From Paracoccus alcaliphilus (GTDB lineage: Bacteria; Pseudomonadota; Alphaproteobacteria; Rhodobacterales; Rhodobacteraceae): a stretch of DNA of 64,000 nucleotides. Position numbers and translations under genes: made by a program. The stretch lies in assembly GCF_028553725.1 (NCBI RefSeq), contig NZ_CP067125.1, forward strand, positions 124,001 through 188,000, read 5' to 3'. Numbering within the stretch: the first letter of the stretch is position 1; each line of letters starts with the position of its first letter. Below, one piece after another: positions 40,614 through 49,735 of this stretch. Below the pieces are notes generated by a model. The model was not told the DNA's origin and did no database searches. It worked only from the letters and a program-made list of their open reading frames with translations.

Positions 40614-42343
40614 GCTGTCATCTCCTGTTCAGCGTGTTGTCCGGTCAAGGCGGGCAGGCCGGCCAGATCGCGTCCGGCAAGAAAGCCGAAGCTCATCCCC
40701 GGACCCAGATTGATGCCGCCGGCGGGATAGGTGCCGCCCATCACGCTGGCCGCGTCGGTGCCCACCGCATAAAGCCCCGCGATGGGGGCTTCCGCCCCGT
40801 CCAGCACCCGTGCCCGCGCATCGACGGCAAGGCCTGCGAAGGTGCCCAGACTGCCCGGCACCACCTCGACCGCGTAAAAGGGGCCGTCTCCGATGGGTGC
40901 GACGCAGGGGTTCGGACCATGCCCGGCATCGCCGCCCGCGCGGTTATAGGGCGTCTCTCCGCGCCCGAAGGCCGGGTCGCGGCCATGCTGCGCATGTTCG
41001 TTATAGGCCGCGATCGTTGCCTCCAGCCCCACCGGGTCGATGCCGCAGGCGGTCGCCAGATCGCGCAATGTCCGCCCGCGCTTCAGATAGCCCGAGCGGA
41101 TCGATGGCCACAGCGGCACCGGCGCCGGCTTTGCATGACCCAGCCCATAGCGGCGGACAAAGCGATGATCGGCAATCAGCCAGCAGACCGGGCGCTGCCC
41201 CTGCGGCGTCACCTGCAACAGCCGCCCGATGAACTGGTGATAGCCATCGGCCTCATTCGCAAAGCGGCGCCCATCGGCGGTGACGGCGATGATGCCGGGC
41301 TTGGCGCGCTCGATCAGATGCGGGAAATGCCCCGGCGGGCGGTTGCGACAGGGCACCAGCGACACCGGCGCCCAGCTTGCCGGATGCAGCAGCGCGGCGT
41401 CGATCCGGCCCCCGACGGATTCGCCAAGGGCCAGCCCGTCGCCGGTATTTTCGGGGGGCGCGGCGGTCCAGTGTTCCTGCCCGGTCGGCGCGTGGGGGAA
41501 GCTGGTCCTGCGCCGGGCCGGATCGGCGGGATAGCCGCCTGCCGCCAGCACCACCCCACGGCGCGCGTGGATCCGGCGCCCGTCCGGCAGCATGACGCCG
41601 CCGACCCTGCCGTCCTGACGCAGCAACCCCGATGCAGGGGTCGAGGTGCGGATCTCGACCCCCTGCGCAAAGGCGATCGCGGCCAGCCGCGCCACCAGCG
41701 CATTGCCGTTGACCAGATGCATGCCGCGCCCATGCCATGCGCTGTCCAGCAGATGGCGCAGAAAACGCCGCGAGACATGCCAGAATGACGCGACCGAGCG
41801 CGTGACTTGCAGGAAATGCCCCAGATCGGCGCCCGAGGCGATGCCCATGCCCATGAAGGTCGTTTCGCGTTTGGGACGGCGCAGGCGGTGCAGATCGCGA
41901 CCCAGACGGCGTCCGTCGAAAGGTGCCACCGTCACCGAACGCCCGCCCGTGCCCGCGCCGGGCAGATCGCCCAGCATGTCGGGCACCGCATTGCCGTCGC
42001 GCCACTCCATCCCCAGATCGCGCAGGAACCCGACCATGAGCGGCCCGGCCTGAAGAAACGCCTCGATCCGGTCGCTGTCATGGTTGTTGCCCAGCACGGC
42101 ACGCAGATAGGTGCGGATCAGGTCGGGGGGTTCCTCGATCCCGGCCTCGCGCGCCAGCGGATTGCGGGGAATCCACAGCCAGCCGCCCGACCATGCGCTG
42201 GTGCCGCCGAAACGCGGATGCTTTTCCAGCACCGTGACCGACAGACCGTGATGCGCCGCCGTGATCGCCGCCGCCAGCCCGGCCGCGCCCGAGCCCACGA
42301 CGACCACATCGACCGTTTCATCCATCTGTGCCGCGACATTCAT
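40610..42343 (-). CDS. FAD-dependent dehydrogenase, 3-ketosteroid-delta1-dehydrogenase-like (B)
   Basis: A protein of 577 residues, related throughout to flavoprotein A. FAD motif VVVVGSGAAGLAAAITAAHHG, then GGTSAWSGGWLWIPRNP, and C-terminal GLYAVGTDAASVMGGTYPAGGINLG. Both share the internal block NGNALVARL. It is the third gene of the operon, 45 bp after the orphan tctC. The two enzymes may desaturate different positions of one ring, as the ChcC1/ChcC2 pair does in the known aromatisation of 4-oxocyclohexanecarboxylate. Confidence 0.87.
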   Translation of the reverse strand: MNVAAQMDETVDVVVVGSGAAGLAAAITAAHHGLSVTVLEKHPRFGGTSAWSGGWLWIPRNPLAREAGIEEPPDLIRTYLRAVLGNNHDSDRIEAFLQAGPLMVGFLRDLGMEWRDGNAVPDMLGDLPGAGTGGRSVTVAPFDGRRLGRDLHRLRRPKRETTFMGMGIASGADLGHFLQVTRSVASFWHVSRRFLRHLLDSAWHGRGMHLVNGNALVARLAAIAFAQGVEIRTSTPASGLLRQDGRVGGVMLPDGRRIHARRGVVLAAGGYPADPARRRTSFPHAPTGQEHWTAAPPENTGDGLALGESVGGRIDAALLHPASWAPVSLVPCRNRPPGHFPHLIERAKPGIIAVTADGRRFANEADGYHQFIGRLLQVTPQGQRPVCWLIADHRFVRRYGLGHAKPAPVPLWPSIRSGYLKRGRTLRDLATACGIDPVGLEATIAAYNEHAQHGRDPAFGRGETPYNRAGGDAGHGPNPCVAPIGDGPFYAVEVVPGSLGTFAGLAVDARARVLDGAEAPIAGLYAVGTDAASVMGGTYPAGGINLGPGMSFGFLAGRDLAGLPALTGQHAEQEMTA

Positions 42344-42388
42344 TGCGGGAACCTTTCAGGGCCCGGGCGCGGCCGGGCGGTTGCGTGA

Positions 42389-43384
42389 TTACGGTTTGGG
42401 GATGCCGAATTCCTCGGGCGATTTCTGCGCCACGCCCGCGTCGAACAGCAGCCAGCTGGACACCGATTGCCAGTTGTGCAGGAACGCCTCGGCCTCGTCG
42501 CCCGAGATGTTCATCATCAGATTGCCGCGATTTTCCATCAGCCGGCGGAAGTCCTGACTGTCGGTGGCGGCGGCAAAGGCCTCGACCAGCTTGTCCCGGG
42601 CCTCTTCGGGGGCGTCGCGGGCGACAAAGACGCCATAGAACGGCCCCCAGGGCAGGAACCGTTCCAGTTCCGGCAGCGTGTCGGTGATCGGCGGCACATC
42701 GGACAGTTGCGCGATCGCATCGCTTTCGACCACCGCCAGCGCGCGGGCGCGGCCCGCCTCGAGCATCGGTTTCGCGACCGAAAGGCTGGTCGGGATGAAA
42801 TCGACCGCGCCGCCCAGCATGGCGGTAAAGCCCGGCCCCTCGCCATCGAAGGGAACGGCGGTCACATCGAATTCCGCCGCCGAAGAGATCATGGTTTCAA
42901 CGACATGCGACAGGCTGCCGGGCCCCATGGTGCCCATGCGCAGCTTGCCCGGCTGGGCCTGCACCGCGTCCAGCAGATCCTGAAGGCTTTGATAGGGCGC
43001 ATCCATCGGCACCGCGATCACGACCACGCCGCGCGCCGGAAGGTTGACCGGATAGAAATCGCTGTAATCCGCGTCGGCCAGCCCCAGAACCTTGTAAATC
43101 TGCGGGTTTTCCGCCCCGAACAGCAGGGTATAACCGTCCGGCCGCTGTGCCTGCGCATAGCGCATCCCGATCACGCCCGAGCCGCCGCTGCGGTTGTTCA
43201 TCACGACGCTGCGGCCCAGAACCTCGTCCGCGACGGGTTTCAGCGCGCGGCTGACTGTATCGGTCGCGCCGCCGACACCCCATTGAATGATGCCGTTGAT
43301 ATCGCGGTCGGGATAATCCTGAGAAAGTGCCGGAACCGTGGTCAGCGCCAGCACCGCCGCGCCATGTATGAACTTCCGTATCAT
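42389..43384 (-). CDS. orphan TctC-type substrate-binding protein
   Basis: A protein of 331 residues with signal peptide MIRKFIHGAAVLALTTVPALS. It is closely similar to the TctC at 28607: both share IIQWGxGGxTD, GAENPQI-KV-GL-D-DY-DF and LERFLPWGPF-G-FV. No membrane subunits accompany it, so it probably feeds the TctAB encoded 11 kb away, extending its range to a second acid. It lies between the AroE-like gene and flavoprotein B in one operon. Confidence 0.92.
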   Translation of the reverse strand: MIRKFIHGAAVLALTTVPALSQDYPDRDINGIIQWGVGGATDTVSRALKPVADEVLGRSVVMNNRSGGSGVIGMRYAQAQRPDGYTLLFGAENPQIYKVLGLADADYSDFYPVNLPARGVVVIAVPMDAPYQSLQDLLDAVQAQPGKLRMGTMGPGSLSHVVETMISSAAEFDVTAVPFDGEGPGFTAMLGGAVDFIPTSLSVAKPMLEAGRARALAVVESDAIAQLSDVPPITDTLPELERFLPWGPFYGVFVARDAPEEARDKLVEAFAAATDSQDFRRLMENRGNLMMNISGDEAEAFLHNWQSVSSWLLFDAGVAQKSPEEFGIPKP

Positions 43385-43444
43385 CTTGCCTTCTCCTCCT
43401 GTTGAAACCAGTCCGTGGTTGCGCGCCCTCCTGCGCGCGGTCGG

Positions 43445-44230
43445 TCAATCGGCGAAAAACGCCACCATCCGTTCGGCGACACCGTTGAACATGCCAAGCC
43501 CGGTCATCGTCCCGCATCCCGCCGCGCGTGCCTGCGCGATCAGCGGCGTCACCTCGGGGCGGGTGACGCAATCGGCGACGAATTGCTTCGGGTGCAGCCC
43601 TGCCGGATCGGCGGGCAGGGGATCGGTGGGGTTCATGCCCATCGGCGTGGCATTGGCGATGATGTCGAAGCCATCGGGCCGGGCGCTGCCAAGGCTCACG
43701 CGACCGGGGAAACGCGCCGTCAGCCGCGCGATCAGGTCGTCCCGGCGCGTCTGATCGGCATCGTGGACCGCCAGCGAGGCCGCGCCCTGATCCAGAAATT
43801 CATAAGCGATGGCCGAGCCTGCGCCGCCCGCACCGATCAGCAGGACCGTCCTGCCCTCGATCTGCCCGCCCTGCGCGCGGATGCCCGCGACATAGCCCTG
43901 ACCGTCGCAATGATCGCCCAGCCATGCGCCGTCAGCCTCGCGCCGCAGGATATTGGCTGCGCCGATGAAGGCGGCCCGGTCCGACAGGCGGTCGCAAATC
44001 CCGGCCGCCGCGAATTTATGGGGGACGGTGATGACCAGCCCATCGACATTGCCGATCCGTTTCAGCCCCTCGACCACGGCAGCGAAATCCGCGGGACGCA
44101 CATGCAGCGGCGGCACGATGGCGTTCACGCCGCGCCCGGCCAGGCTTTGGCTGAGAAGGGCAGGCGATTTCACCTGCGCGATGGGGTCGCCAAGGATCGG
44201 AATAAGCCGCGTCTCTCCGTCAAGCTGCAT
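43445..44230 (-). CDS. shikimate dehydrogenase-family protein, first gene of the operon
   Basis: A protein of 261 residues. The catalytic Lys (GLVITVPHKF) and Asp (HCDGQGY) are present, as is the NADP fold (LIGAGGAGSA). In the substrate loop (IAQVKSPAL) the first Ser of the usual SxS is Val, while the second Ser remains, which argues for a substrate different from shikimate. It heads the seven-gene operon ending at 36539 and is divergent from the iclR gene. It probably oxidises a hydroxy acid to the ketone that the two flavoproteins act on. Confidence 0.83.
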   Translation of the reverse strand: MQLDGETRLIPILGDPIAQVKSPALLSQSLAGRGVNAIVPPLHVRPADFAAVVEGLKRIGNVDGLVITVPHKFAAAGICDRLSDRAAFIGAANILRREADGAWLGDHCDGQGYVAGIRAQGGQIEGRTVLLIGAGGAGSAIAYEFLDQGAASLAVHDADQTRRDDLIARLTARFPGRVSLGSARPDGFDIIANATPMGMNPTDPLPADPAGLHPKQFVADCVTRPEVTPLIAQARAAGCGTMTGLGMFNGVAERMVAFFAD

Positions 44231-44392
44231 GGGCGTCTTCTCCTTTGCTGATGCGATGAATTGCGATAAATGTGATGTAAGTCAATAGTTGAATGGTATT
44301 CCGATTTATGATGCTGGTGAGATGAGCGGTGCGTTCTTGCCGCAAGTTACTGATTAAAATGCATTTGCAGCGACCTTGTTCTTTGGCAAAAA
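44231..44392. promoter_or_regulatory. divergent promoter region between the AroE-like operon and iclR
   Basis: A 162-bp A+T-rich gap that must hold both promoters and the IclR operator. TGCGATGAAT and TGCGATAAAT occur close together (about 44250-44270), and TTTGC ... GCAAA arms flank about 44364-44390; neither is a convincing operator alone. No copy of the tctC/quiC LysR box was found here. Confidence 0.4.
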
Positions 44393-45238
44393 ATGGAATA
44401 TCAATCCACTTTGGAACAGAATGACCTGAAGTATGGGGTAAACCGGATGAGTTCTTCGCTGGAACGCGGGCTGACGATTCTGGATCTTCTGTCCAGACAG
44501 CCCGAGGGAATGGCGGTCGGGCAGGTCGCGTCAGAGCTTGATCTGCCGCCAAGCGGTGTGCATCGGATGCTGAAGCAACTGGTCGATTACGGCTATGTGC
44601 ATCAGGACGGGACCAAGGGCGCCTATATGCTGGGCATGAAACTGCCGGCGCTGGGGCTGTCCTTTCTGGCGCAAAGCGGCATTACCGATGTCGCGCAGCC
44701 GATTCTTGACCGGCTGGCCGCGCAAAGCCGCCAGCTTGTGCGGCTCAGCGTGATCGACGGCGGCAATCTGGTCTGGGTCGCGGTGGCGCAGGGGGCGACG
44801 ACCGGGCTGCGTTACGACCCCGGACGGGAACAGGGGGCGACGGCGCATCTGGCCAGTTCGGCCAGCGGACTGGCATGGCTGTCCACGATGAGCGACGAGG
44901 ACGCGCTGATGAAGGTCGCGCAGCAGGGCTTTGTGCAGGACTGTTCCGGGCCGGGCGCGCCGGGTTCGGCGGCAGACCTGATCCGGCGGCTGGAGGAGAC
45001 ACGCGGCAAGGGCTATGCGATCAGCATCGACAGCTTCATTCCCGGCATGGCGGCGATTGCCGCGCCGATCCGGTCGGCGGATTCGGTCGCCATCGGCTCG
45101 ATCTCGGTGGCGGGGCCGTCGATTCTGCTGGATGTGGCGCAGATGGAGGCGCTGGCCCCCGCGCTTCTGGATGCGGCGCGGGAAATGGCCCATGCCGCCG
45201 GTGCATCGGTCTATTTCAGGCGGCAGCTTCGCGGTTAA
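44393..45238 (+). CDS. IclR-family regulator of the flavoprotein operon
   Basis: A protein of 281 residues (263 from an alternative ATG at 44447). The N-terminal winged HTH is at about 19-80 (SSLERGLTILDLLSRQPEGMAVGQVASELDLPPSGVHRML), and the IclR effector domain follows with ISIDSFIPGMAAIAAPIRS near the C-terminus. It is divergent from the operon at 44230-36539 and is its likely regulator, probably responding to an aromatic or alicyclic acid. Its TAA and the TAA of the convergent ceramidase gene share the same TTAA. Confidence 0.92.
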   Translation: MEYQSTLEQNDLKYGVNRMSSSLERGLTILDLLSRQPEGMAVGQVASELDLPPSGVHRMLKQLVDYGYVHQDGTKGAYMLGMKLPALGLSFLAQSGITDVAQPILDRLAAQSRQLVRLSVIDGGNLVWVAVAQGATTGLRYDPGREQGATAHLASSASGLAWLSTMSDEDALMKVAQQGFVQDCSGPGAPGSAADLIRRLEETRGKGYAISIDSFIPGMAAIAAPIRSADSVAIGSISVAGPSILLDVAQMEALAPALLDAAREMAHAAGASVYFRRQLRG

Positions 45239-45906
45239 CGATGCGCCTGCGCTGTCGCGTGGGAAGGCGACCGATGCCTGCGCCAGACCTCGATCATCCA
45301 GCCCAGCATGATGGCGTTGAGGATATGCCACATGAAATGCGTCCCAAGCGGCATGGCCTTGCACAGCGACTGGTCAAGCGTGCGGAAGGTCAGCGATACG
45401 ATCAGGATGCCCGCGCCAATGGCCAGCCCGCACGCCGTATCCGGCAGGCGTTTGCGCAGCAGCACCGCATAGATCAGGATCAACAGCGGCACCGGCGCAT
45501 AGCTGGCAGAAGAGCCAAGCCCCGGCACCATCGAAAAGACCGGCACCGTCGCGGCGGCATAGGGGATGAAGCCCGCCGTGACCAGCGCCGCCACCCACGG
45601 CCGCGCGCCGAAATAGTCGCGGGTCGCGGCAAAGACATAGAGCAGGATGAAGCCCAGGATCGGCAGCACATCCATCAGCCCGGTCAGCCGGTTCGCATGG
45701 GTGTGGAACAGCCACGACCCGATGCCGATGACGAACAGCACCGCCGCCAGCGCCCGGCCCATGGCCATGCCCGGCCCCCTCAGCCGCGCCCAGACGATGA
45801 TGGCGGCGATCAGAAAAGCAAGGTTCGTCAGCGCATTGACCGGCTCGGACCAGTATTCCGGGCCGGTGCGCTCGCAATAGGCATCAACCGGGGCAAGCCA
45901 ATCCAT
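45235..45906 (-). CDS. ceramidase-family membrane protein
   Basis: A protein of 223 residues starting MDWLAPVDAYCERTGPEYWSEPVNALTN, the conserved N-terminal pattern of alkaline ceramidase-like (CREST superfamily) proteins. It is followed by about seven membrane segments, GSWLFHTHANRL, the Asp in GLMDVLPIL and HFMWHILNA; the Ser/His/Asp metal-site residues seem complete. These enzymes hydrolyse amide bonds in lipids. Start 45906 avoids an N-terminal extension with no membrane-protein character. It is isolated, with no operon partner. Confidence 0.85.
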   Translation of the reverse strand: MDWLAPVDAYCERTGPEYWSEPVNALTNLAFLIAAIIVWARLRGPGMAMGRALAAVLFVIGIGSWLFHTHANRLTGLMDVLPILGFILLYVFAATRDYFGARPWVAALVTAGFIPYAAATVPVFSMVPGLGSSASYAPVPLLILIYAVLLRKRLPDTACGLAIGAGILIVSLTFRTLDQSLCKAMPLGTHFMWHILNAIMLGWMIEVWRRHRSPSHATAQAHR

Positions 45907-46121
45907 CGAAACATTCCCGTCGCCGTTCTTTCCGCCCCGACAATCGCCGGACGGGCGGGATTTGCCAACCGGGTTACGCTGAAATCGTCGGGGGCAGGCG
46001 GGCAGATGCGCCGCTTTGTGCCATTGGCTTCGGCGGGGCTTGCGCCTTTTGGCGCCTTGCGTCACGGTTCATGTCAGAAACCCCGGACCAACGGGGCAGA
46101 CCATTCATCAGGGAAACCACC

Positions 46122-47720
46122 ATGCGACATCTTCTGACCCCGCGCGCCATCCTTCTGGCCTCGGCGCTGGCCATCGCGCCCGCAGCCTATGCGGATACGC
46201 CCGCCGACACGCTGGTCGTGGCGCATACCATCGACGACATCATCAGCCTCGATCCCGCGCAAAGCTTCGAGTTCTCGGGCAATGACGTGAACCAGAACAC
46301 CTATGACCGACTGGTCGATTTCGATCCGCTGGACCCTGATGCCGGTTTCAAACCCAGCCTTGCCGAAAGCTGGGAAGTGGCCGAGGACGGCATGTCCATC
46401 ACCCTGAAGATGCGCGAGGGGGTCACGTTCCATTCCGGCAACCCGGTCCGGGCCGAGGATGCCGCATGGTCGCTGCAACGCGCGGTCAAGCTGAACCTGA
46501 CCCCCGCCTTCATCCTGACCCAGTTCGGCTTTACCCCCGAGAATGTCGAGGAAAAGATCACCTTCGACGACACCACCCTGACGCTGCATATGGATCAGCC
46601 CTATGCGCCCAGCTTCGTGCTGAACTGCCTGACCGCCAATATCGCCAGCATCGTGGACAAGGAAACCGTCCTGCCGCATGTCGACGGCGAGGATCTGGGC
46701 AATGCCTGGCTGTCGACCAATGCCGCGGGTTCGGGCGCCTATACGCTGGCCGCGTGGCGCGCGAACGAGGCCGTGCAGTTCACCGCCTATGACGACTACT
46801 GGCAGGGCGCGCCAGAGATGAAGCGCGTGATCGTGCGCAACGTCGCCGAATCCAGCGCGCAAAGGCTGCTGCTGGAACAGGGCGACATCGACGTGGCGCG
46901 GAACCTGTCGCCGACCGATGTGGATTCGCTGCGCAATGTCGAGGGGGTCACGATTCAGGACGAGCCGCGCGGGCGTATCCTCTATATGGGCCTGAACCAG
47001 AATGACGAGGTGCTGTCGAACCCCGCCGTCATCGAGGCGATGAAGCATCTGGTCGATTACGAGGGGATCGCCGACAGCTTCCTCAAGGGGATGTTCGCGC
47101 CGCATCAGACCTTCCTGCCCATGGGTTATCTGGGCGTGCTGGAGGATCAGCCCTGGACCTATGATGTCGAAAAGGCCAAGGCGCTGATCGAGGAAGCCGG
47201 GCTGGCCGGCAGCACCGTCACCACCAAGGTCCGCGACCTGCGCGAATATACCGACGTGGCGCAGGCGCTTCAGGCCAGCATGGCCGAGGCCGGGCTGACG
47301 CTGAATATCGAACAGATGACCGGCGCGCAGGTGCTGGATGCCTATCGCGCGCGGTCGGTGCCGATCTTCATCGGCGAATGGGGCCCGGATTATTCCGACC
47401 CGAACACCAATGCCGCGACCTTCGCCTTCAACCCCGACAACAGCGCCGAGGCGGCGGCGACCGGCCTGCTGGCATGGCGCAACGCCTATGCCGTGCCCGA
47501 CGAGATGAACGAGGCGACGCAGGCGGCTACGCTGGAACAGGATGCCGACACCCGCGCCCAGATGTATATCGACATCCAGAAGCAATATCAGGCCGAGGCG
47601 CCGATCGTGCCGATGTTCCAGCGCATCGAACCCACCGGTCTGCGCGAGAATGTGCAGAACTGGTTCTCGGGCCGGGCGGTGACGTCGGTCATGTATCGTC
47701 AGGTGACGAAGGGCGAATAA
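46122..47720 (+). CDS. ABC peptide/solute-binding protein (SBP_bac_5)
   Basis: A protein of 532 residues with signal peptide MRHLLTPRAILLASALAIAPAAYA. It follows the DppA/OppA family pattern: LDPAQSFEFSGNDVNQNTYDRL, SLAESWEVAEDGMSITLKMREGVTFHSGNPV and the late segment FIGEWGPDYSDPNTNAATF. It captures peptides or similar solutes in the periplasm for the four following genes. GGGA precedes the ATG at 46122. The 215-bp gap upstream (45907-46121) holds its promoter but no motif that I recognise. Confidence 0.92.
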   Translation: MRHLLTPRAILLASALAIAPAAYADTPADTLVVAHTIDDIISLDPAQSFEFSGNDVNQNTYDRLVDFDPLDPDAGFKPSLAESWEVAEDGMSITLKMREGVTFHSGNPVRAEDAAWSLQRAVKLNLTPAFILTQFGFTPENVEEKITFDDTTLTLHMDQPYAPSFVLNCLTANIASIVDKETVLPHVDGEDLGNAWLSTNAAGSGAYTLAAWRANEAVQFTAYDDYWQGAPEMKRVIVRNVAESSAQRLLLEQGDIDVARNLSPTDVDSLRNVEGVTIQDEPRGRILYMGLNQNDEVLSNPAVIEAMKHLVDYEGIADSFLKGMFAPHQTFLPMGYLGVLEDQPWTYDVEKAKALIEEAGLAGSTVTTKVRDLREYTDVAQALQASMAEAGLTLNIEQMTGAQVLDAYRARSVPIFIGEWGPDYSDPNTNAATFAFNPDNSAEAAATGLLAWRNAYAVPDEMNEATQAATLEQDADTRAQMYIDIQKQYQAEAPIVPMFQRIEPTGLRENVQNWFSGRAVTSVMYRQVTKGE

Positions 47721-47723
47721 GCC

Positions 47724-48812
47724 TTGGCCGTCACCGATACCAATCCTGGGCTGGGGCCGGGCGCCGCCCCGCCGGGCCGCCCCGGACGGGGCGCCGCCCG
47801 TCGCCGCCGCGCCCGCAGCATCGGCGGCACGCTTCTGTCGCTGGCGCTGACGCTGCTGGGGCTGTTGCTGGTCACCTTCATCATCGGCCGCGTCATGCCC
47901 ATCGACCCGGTGCTGAAGGTGGTGGGCGACCGCGCCTCGCAGGCGCAATACGAGGCCGCATATCGCGCGATGGGACTGGACCAGCCGCTTTACATCCAGT
48001 TCTGGCGCTATATCGGCGATGTGCTGACCGGCGATTTCGGCCGTTCGATCTCGACCGGGCAGCTGGTGGTCAACGACATCAAGCGCGTCTTTCCCGCCAC
48101 GTTCGAACTGGCGACGCTTGGCACCCTGATCGGTGTCTTTGTCGGCGTACCGCTGGGGGTGATCGCGGCGGCGCGACGCGGCGGCATCATCGACCAGATC
48201 GCGCGGGTGGTGGCGCTGGTGGGTTATTCCATGCCGATCTTCTGGCTGGGGCTGATGGGCCTGCTGGTGTTTTACGGCATCCTCGGCTGGGTCGGAGGGC
48301 CGGGGCGGCAGGGCATCATCTATGACGGCATGGTGCCGGTCGTCACCGGGCTGATCCTTGTCGATTCGCTGATCGCGGGCGATTGGGGTGCGTTCAAGGA
48401 TGCCTTCAGCCATATCATCCTGCCCGCCAGCCTGCTGGGCTATTACAGCCTTGCCTATATCAGCCGCATGACCCGCAGCTTCATGCTGGAACAGCTGTCG
48501 TCGGAATATATCACCACCGCCCGCGTCAAGGGCCTGTCGGAACGCGCGGTGATCTGGCGGCATGCCTTCCGCAACATCCAGATCCCGCTGGTCACGGTGA
48601 TCGCGCTGTCCTTCGGCTCGCTGCTGGAGGGTTCGGTGCTGACCGAGATCATCTTCAGCTGGCCGGGCCTTGGCCAGTATATCACCAATGCGCTGCTGTC
48701 GGGCGACATGAACGCGGTGCTGGGCGGCACCGTGGTCGTGGGCATCTGCTTCGTGCTGCTGAACCTGTTCAGCGATCTTCTGTATCGCGTGCTGGACCCG
48801 AGGTCGAAATGA
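47724..48812 (+). CDS. ABC permease, DppB-like
   Basis: A protein of 362 residues with a TTG start 4 bp after the receptor stop. Six membrane segments and the DppB/OppB family pattern: GLDQPLYIQFWRYIGDVLTGDFGRSI, then the EAA loop YITTARVKGLSERAVIWRHAFRN. The N-terminal 30 residues are rich in Gly, Pro and Arg. It forms the channel with the next gene, which it overlaps by 4 bp (ATGA). Confidence 0.92.
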   Translation: MAVTDTNPGLGPGAAPPGRPGRGAARRRRARSIGGTLLSLALTLLGLLLVTFIIGRVMPIDPVLKVVGDRASQAQYEAAYRAMGLDQPLYIQFWRYIGDVLTGDFGRSISTGQLVVNDIKRVFPATFELATLGTLIGVFVGVPLGVIAAARRGGIIDQIARVVALVGYSMPIFWLGLMGLLVFYGILGWVGGPGRQGIIYDGMVPVVTGLILVDSLIAGDWGAFKDAFSHIILPASLLGYYSLAYISRMTRSFMLEQLSSEYITTARVKGLSERAVIWRHAFRNIQIPLVTVIALSFGSLLEGSVLTEIIFSWPGLGQYITNALLSGDMNAVLGGTVVVGICFVLLNLFSDLLYRVLDPRSK

Positions 48813-49735
48813 GCCAGACAGAGATGACCCGCCCCCTGTCCCGACGCGAATGGCTGCTGTCGGACGCGCCGCAGACCCGCCGGCAGGCGCGGCTGGGGTC
48901 GATCTATCAGGGCTGGCTGACATTCCGCGGCAACAAGCTGGCGATGCTGGGGCTGATCGTGCTGATCGTGCTGATCGGCATGGCGATCCTGGCGCCGTGG
49001 ATCGCCCCGCAAAGCCCGTTCAGCCAGAACCTTGCCGGGCGGCTGCAACCGCCCTCGGCCGCGCATTGGCTGGGCACGGATCATCTGGGCCGCGATATCA
49101 TGTCGCGGCTGATCCACGGCTCGCGCATCACCCTGTTCATCGTCGGCACCGTGGCGCTGATCGCGCCGATCATCGGCCTTTTCATCGGCACGGTGGCGGG
49201 CTTCGCGGGCGGCTGGGTCGATCAGGTGCTGATGCGCATCACCGACATCTTTCTGGCCTTCCCCAAGCTGATCCTTGCGCTGGCCTTCGTCGCGGCCCTT
49301 GGCGCCAGTATCGGCAATGCGGTGCTGGCACTGGCGCTGACCGCATGGCCGCCCTATGCCCGGCTGGCGCGGGCCGAGACGCTGACCATCCGCAATGCCG
49401 ATTACATCGCCGCCGCCCGCCTGCAAGGGGCCGGGCCGATGCGGCTGCTGATCCGGCATATCTGGCCGCTCTGCGTCTCGTCGCTGATCGTGCGGGTGGC
49501 GCTGGACATGGCGGGGATCATCCTGTCGGCGGCGGGTCTGGGCTTTCTCGGCCTCGGCGCGCAGCCGCCGATGCCGGAATGGGGGGCGATGATCTCGGAC
49601 GGGCGCACCTATATCCTCGATTTCTGGTGGGTGGCGGCCATGCCGGGCATCGCCATCTTCATCGTCTCGATGGCCTTCAACCTGCTGGGCGACGGGCTGC
49701 GCGACGTGCTGGACCCGAAGGGAAGCAGACAATGA
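48809..49735 (+). CDS. ABC permease, DppC-like
   Basis: A protein of 308 residues with about six membrane segments and the DppC/OppC pattern: GTDHLGRDIMSRLIHGSRITLFIV and the EAA loop YIAAARLQGAGPMRLLIRHIWP. The start overlaps the previous stop and its own stop overlaps the ATPase start, both by ATGA. Confidence 0.93.
   Translation: MSQTEMTRPLSRREWLLSDAPQTRRQARLGSIYQGWLTFRGNKLAMLGLIVLIVLIGMAILAPWIAPQSPFSQNLAGRLQPPSAAHWLGTDHLGRDIMSRLIHGSRITLFIVGTVALIAPIIGLFIGTVAGFAGGWVDQVLMRITDIFLAFPKLILALAFVAALGASIGNAVLALALTAWPPYARLARAETLTIRNADYIAAARLQGAGPMRLLIRHIWPLCVSSLIVRVALDMAGIILSAAGLGFLGLGAQPPMPEWGAMISDGRTYILDFWWVAAMPGIAIFIVSMAFNLLGDGLRDVLDPKGSRQ

Noticed and set aside
44231..44392. Third copy of the LysR box in the iclR/aroE-like promoter
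   Set aside because: Read on both strands; no match better than scattered 6-7 bases.
46074..48923. 949-codon antisense frame opposite the peptide ABC operon
   Set aside because: It lies opposite well-supported transporter genes, with composition bias and no recognisable domain.
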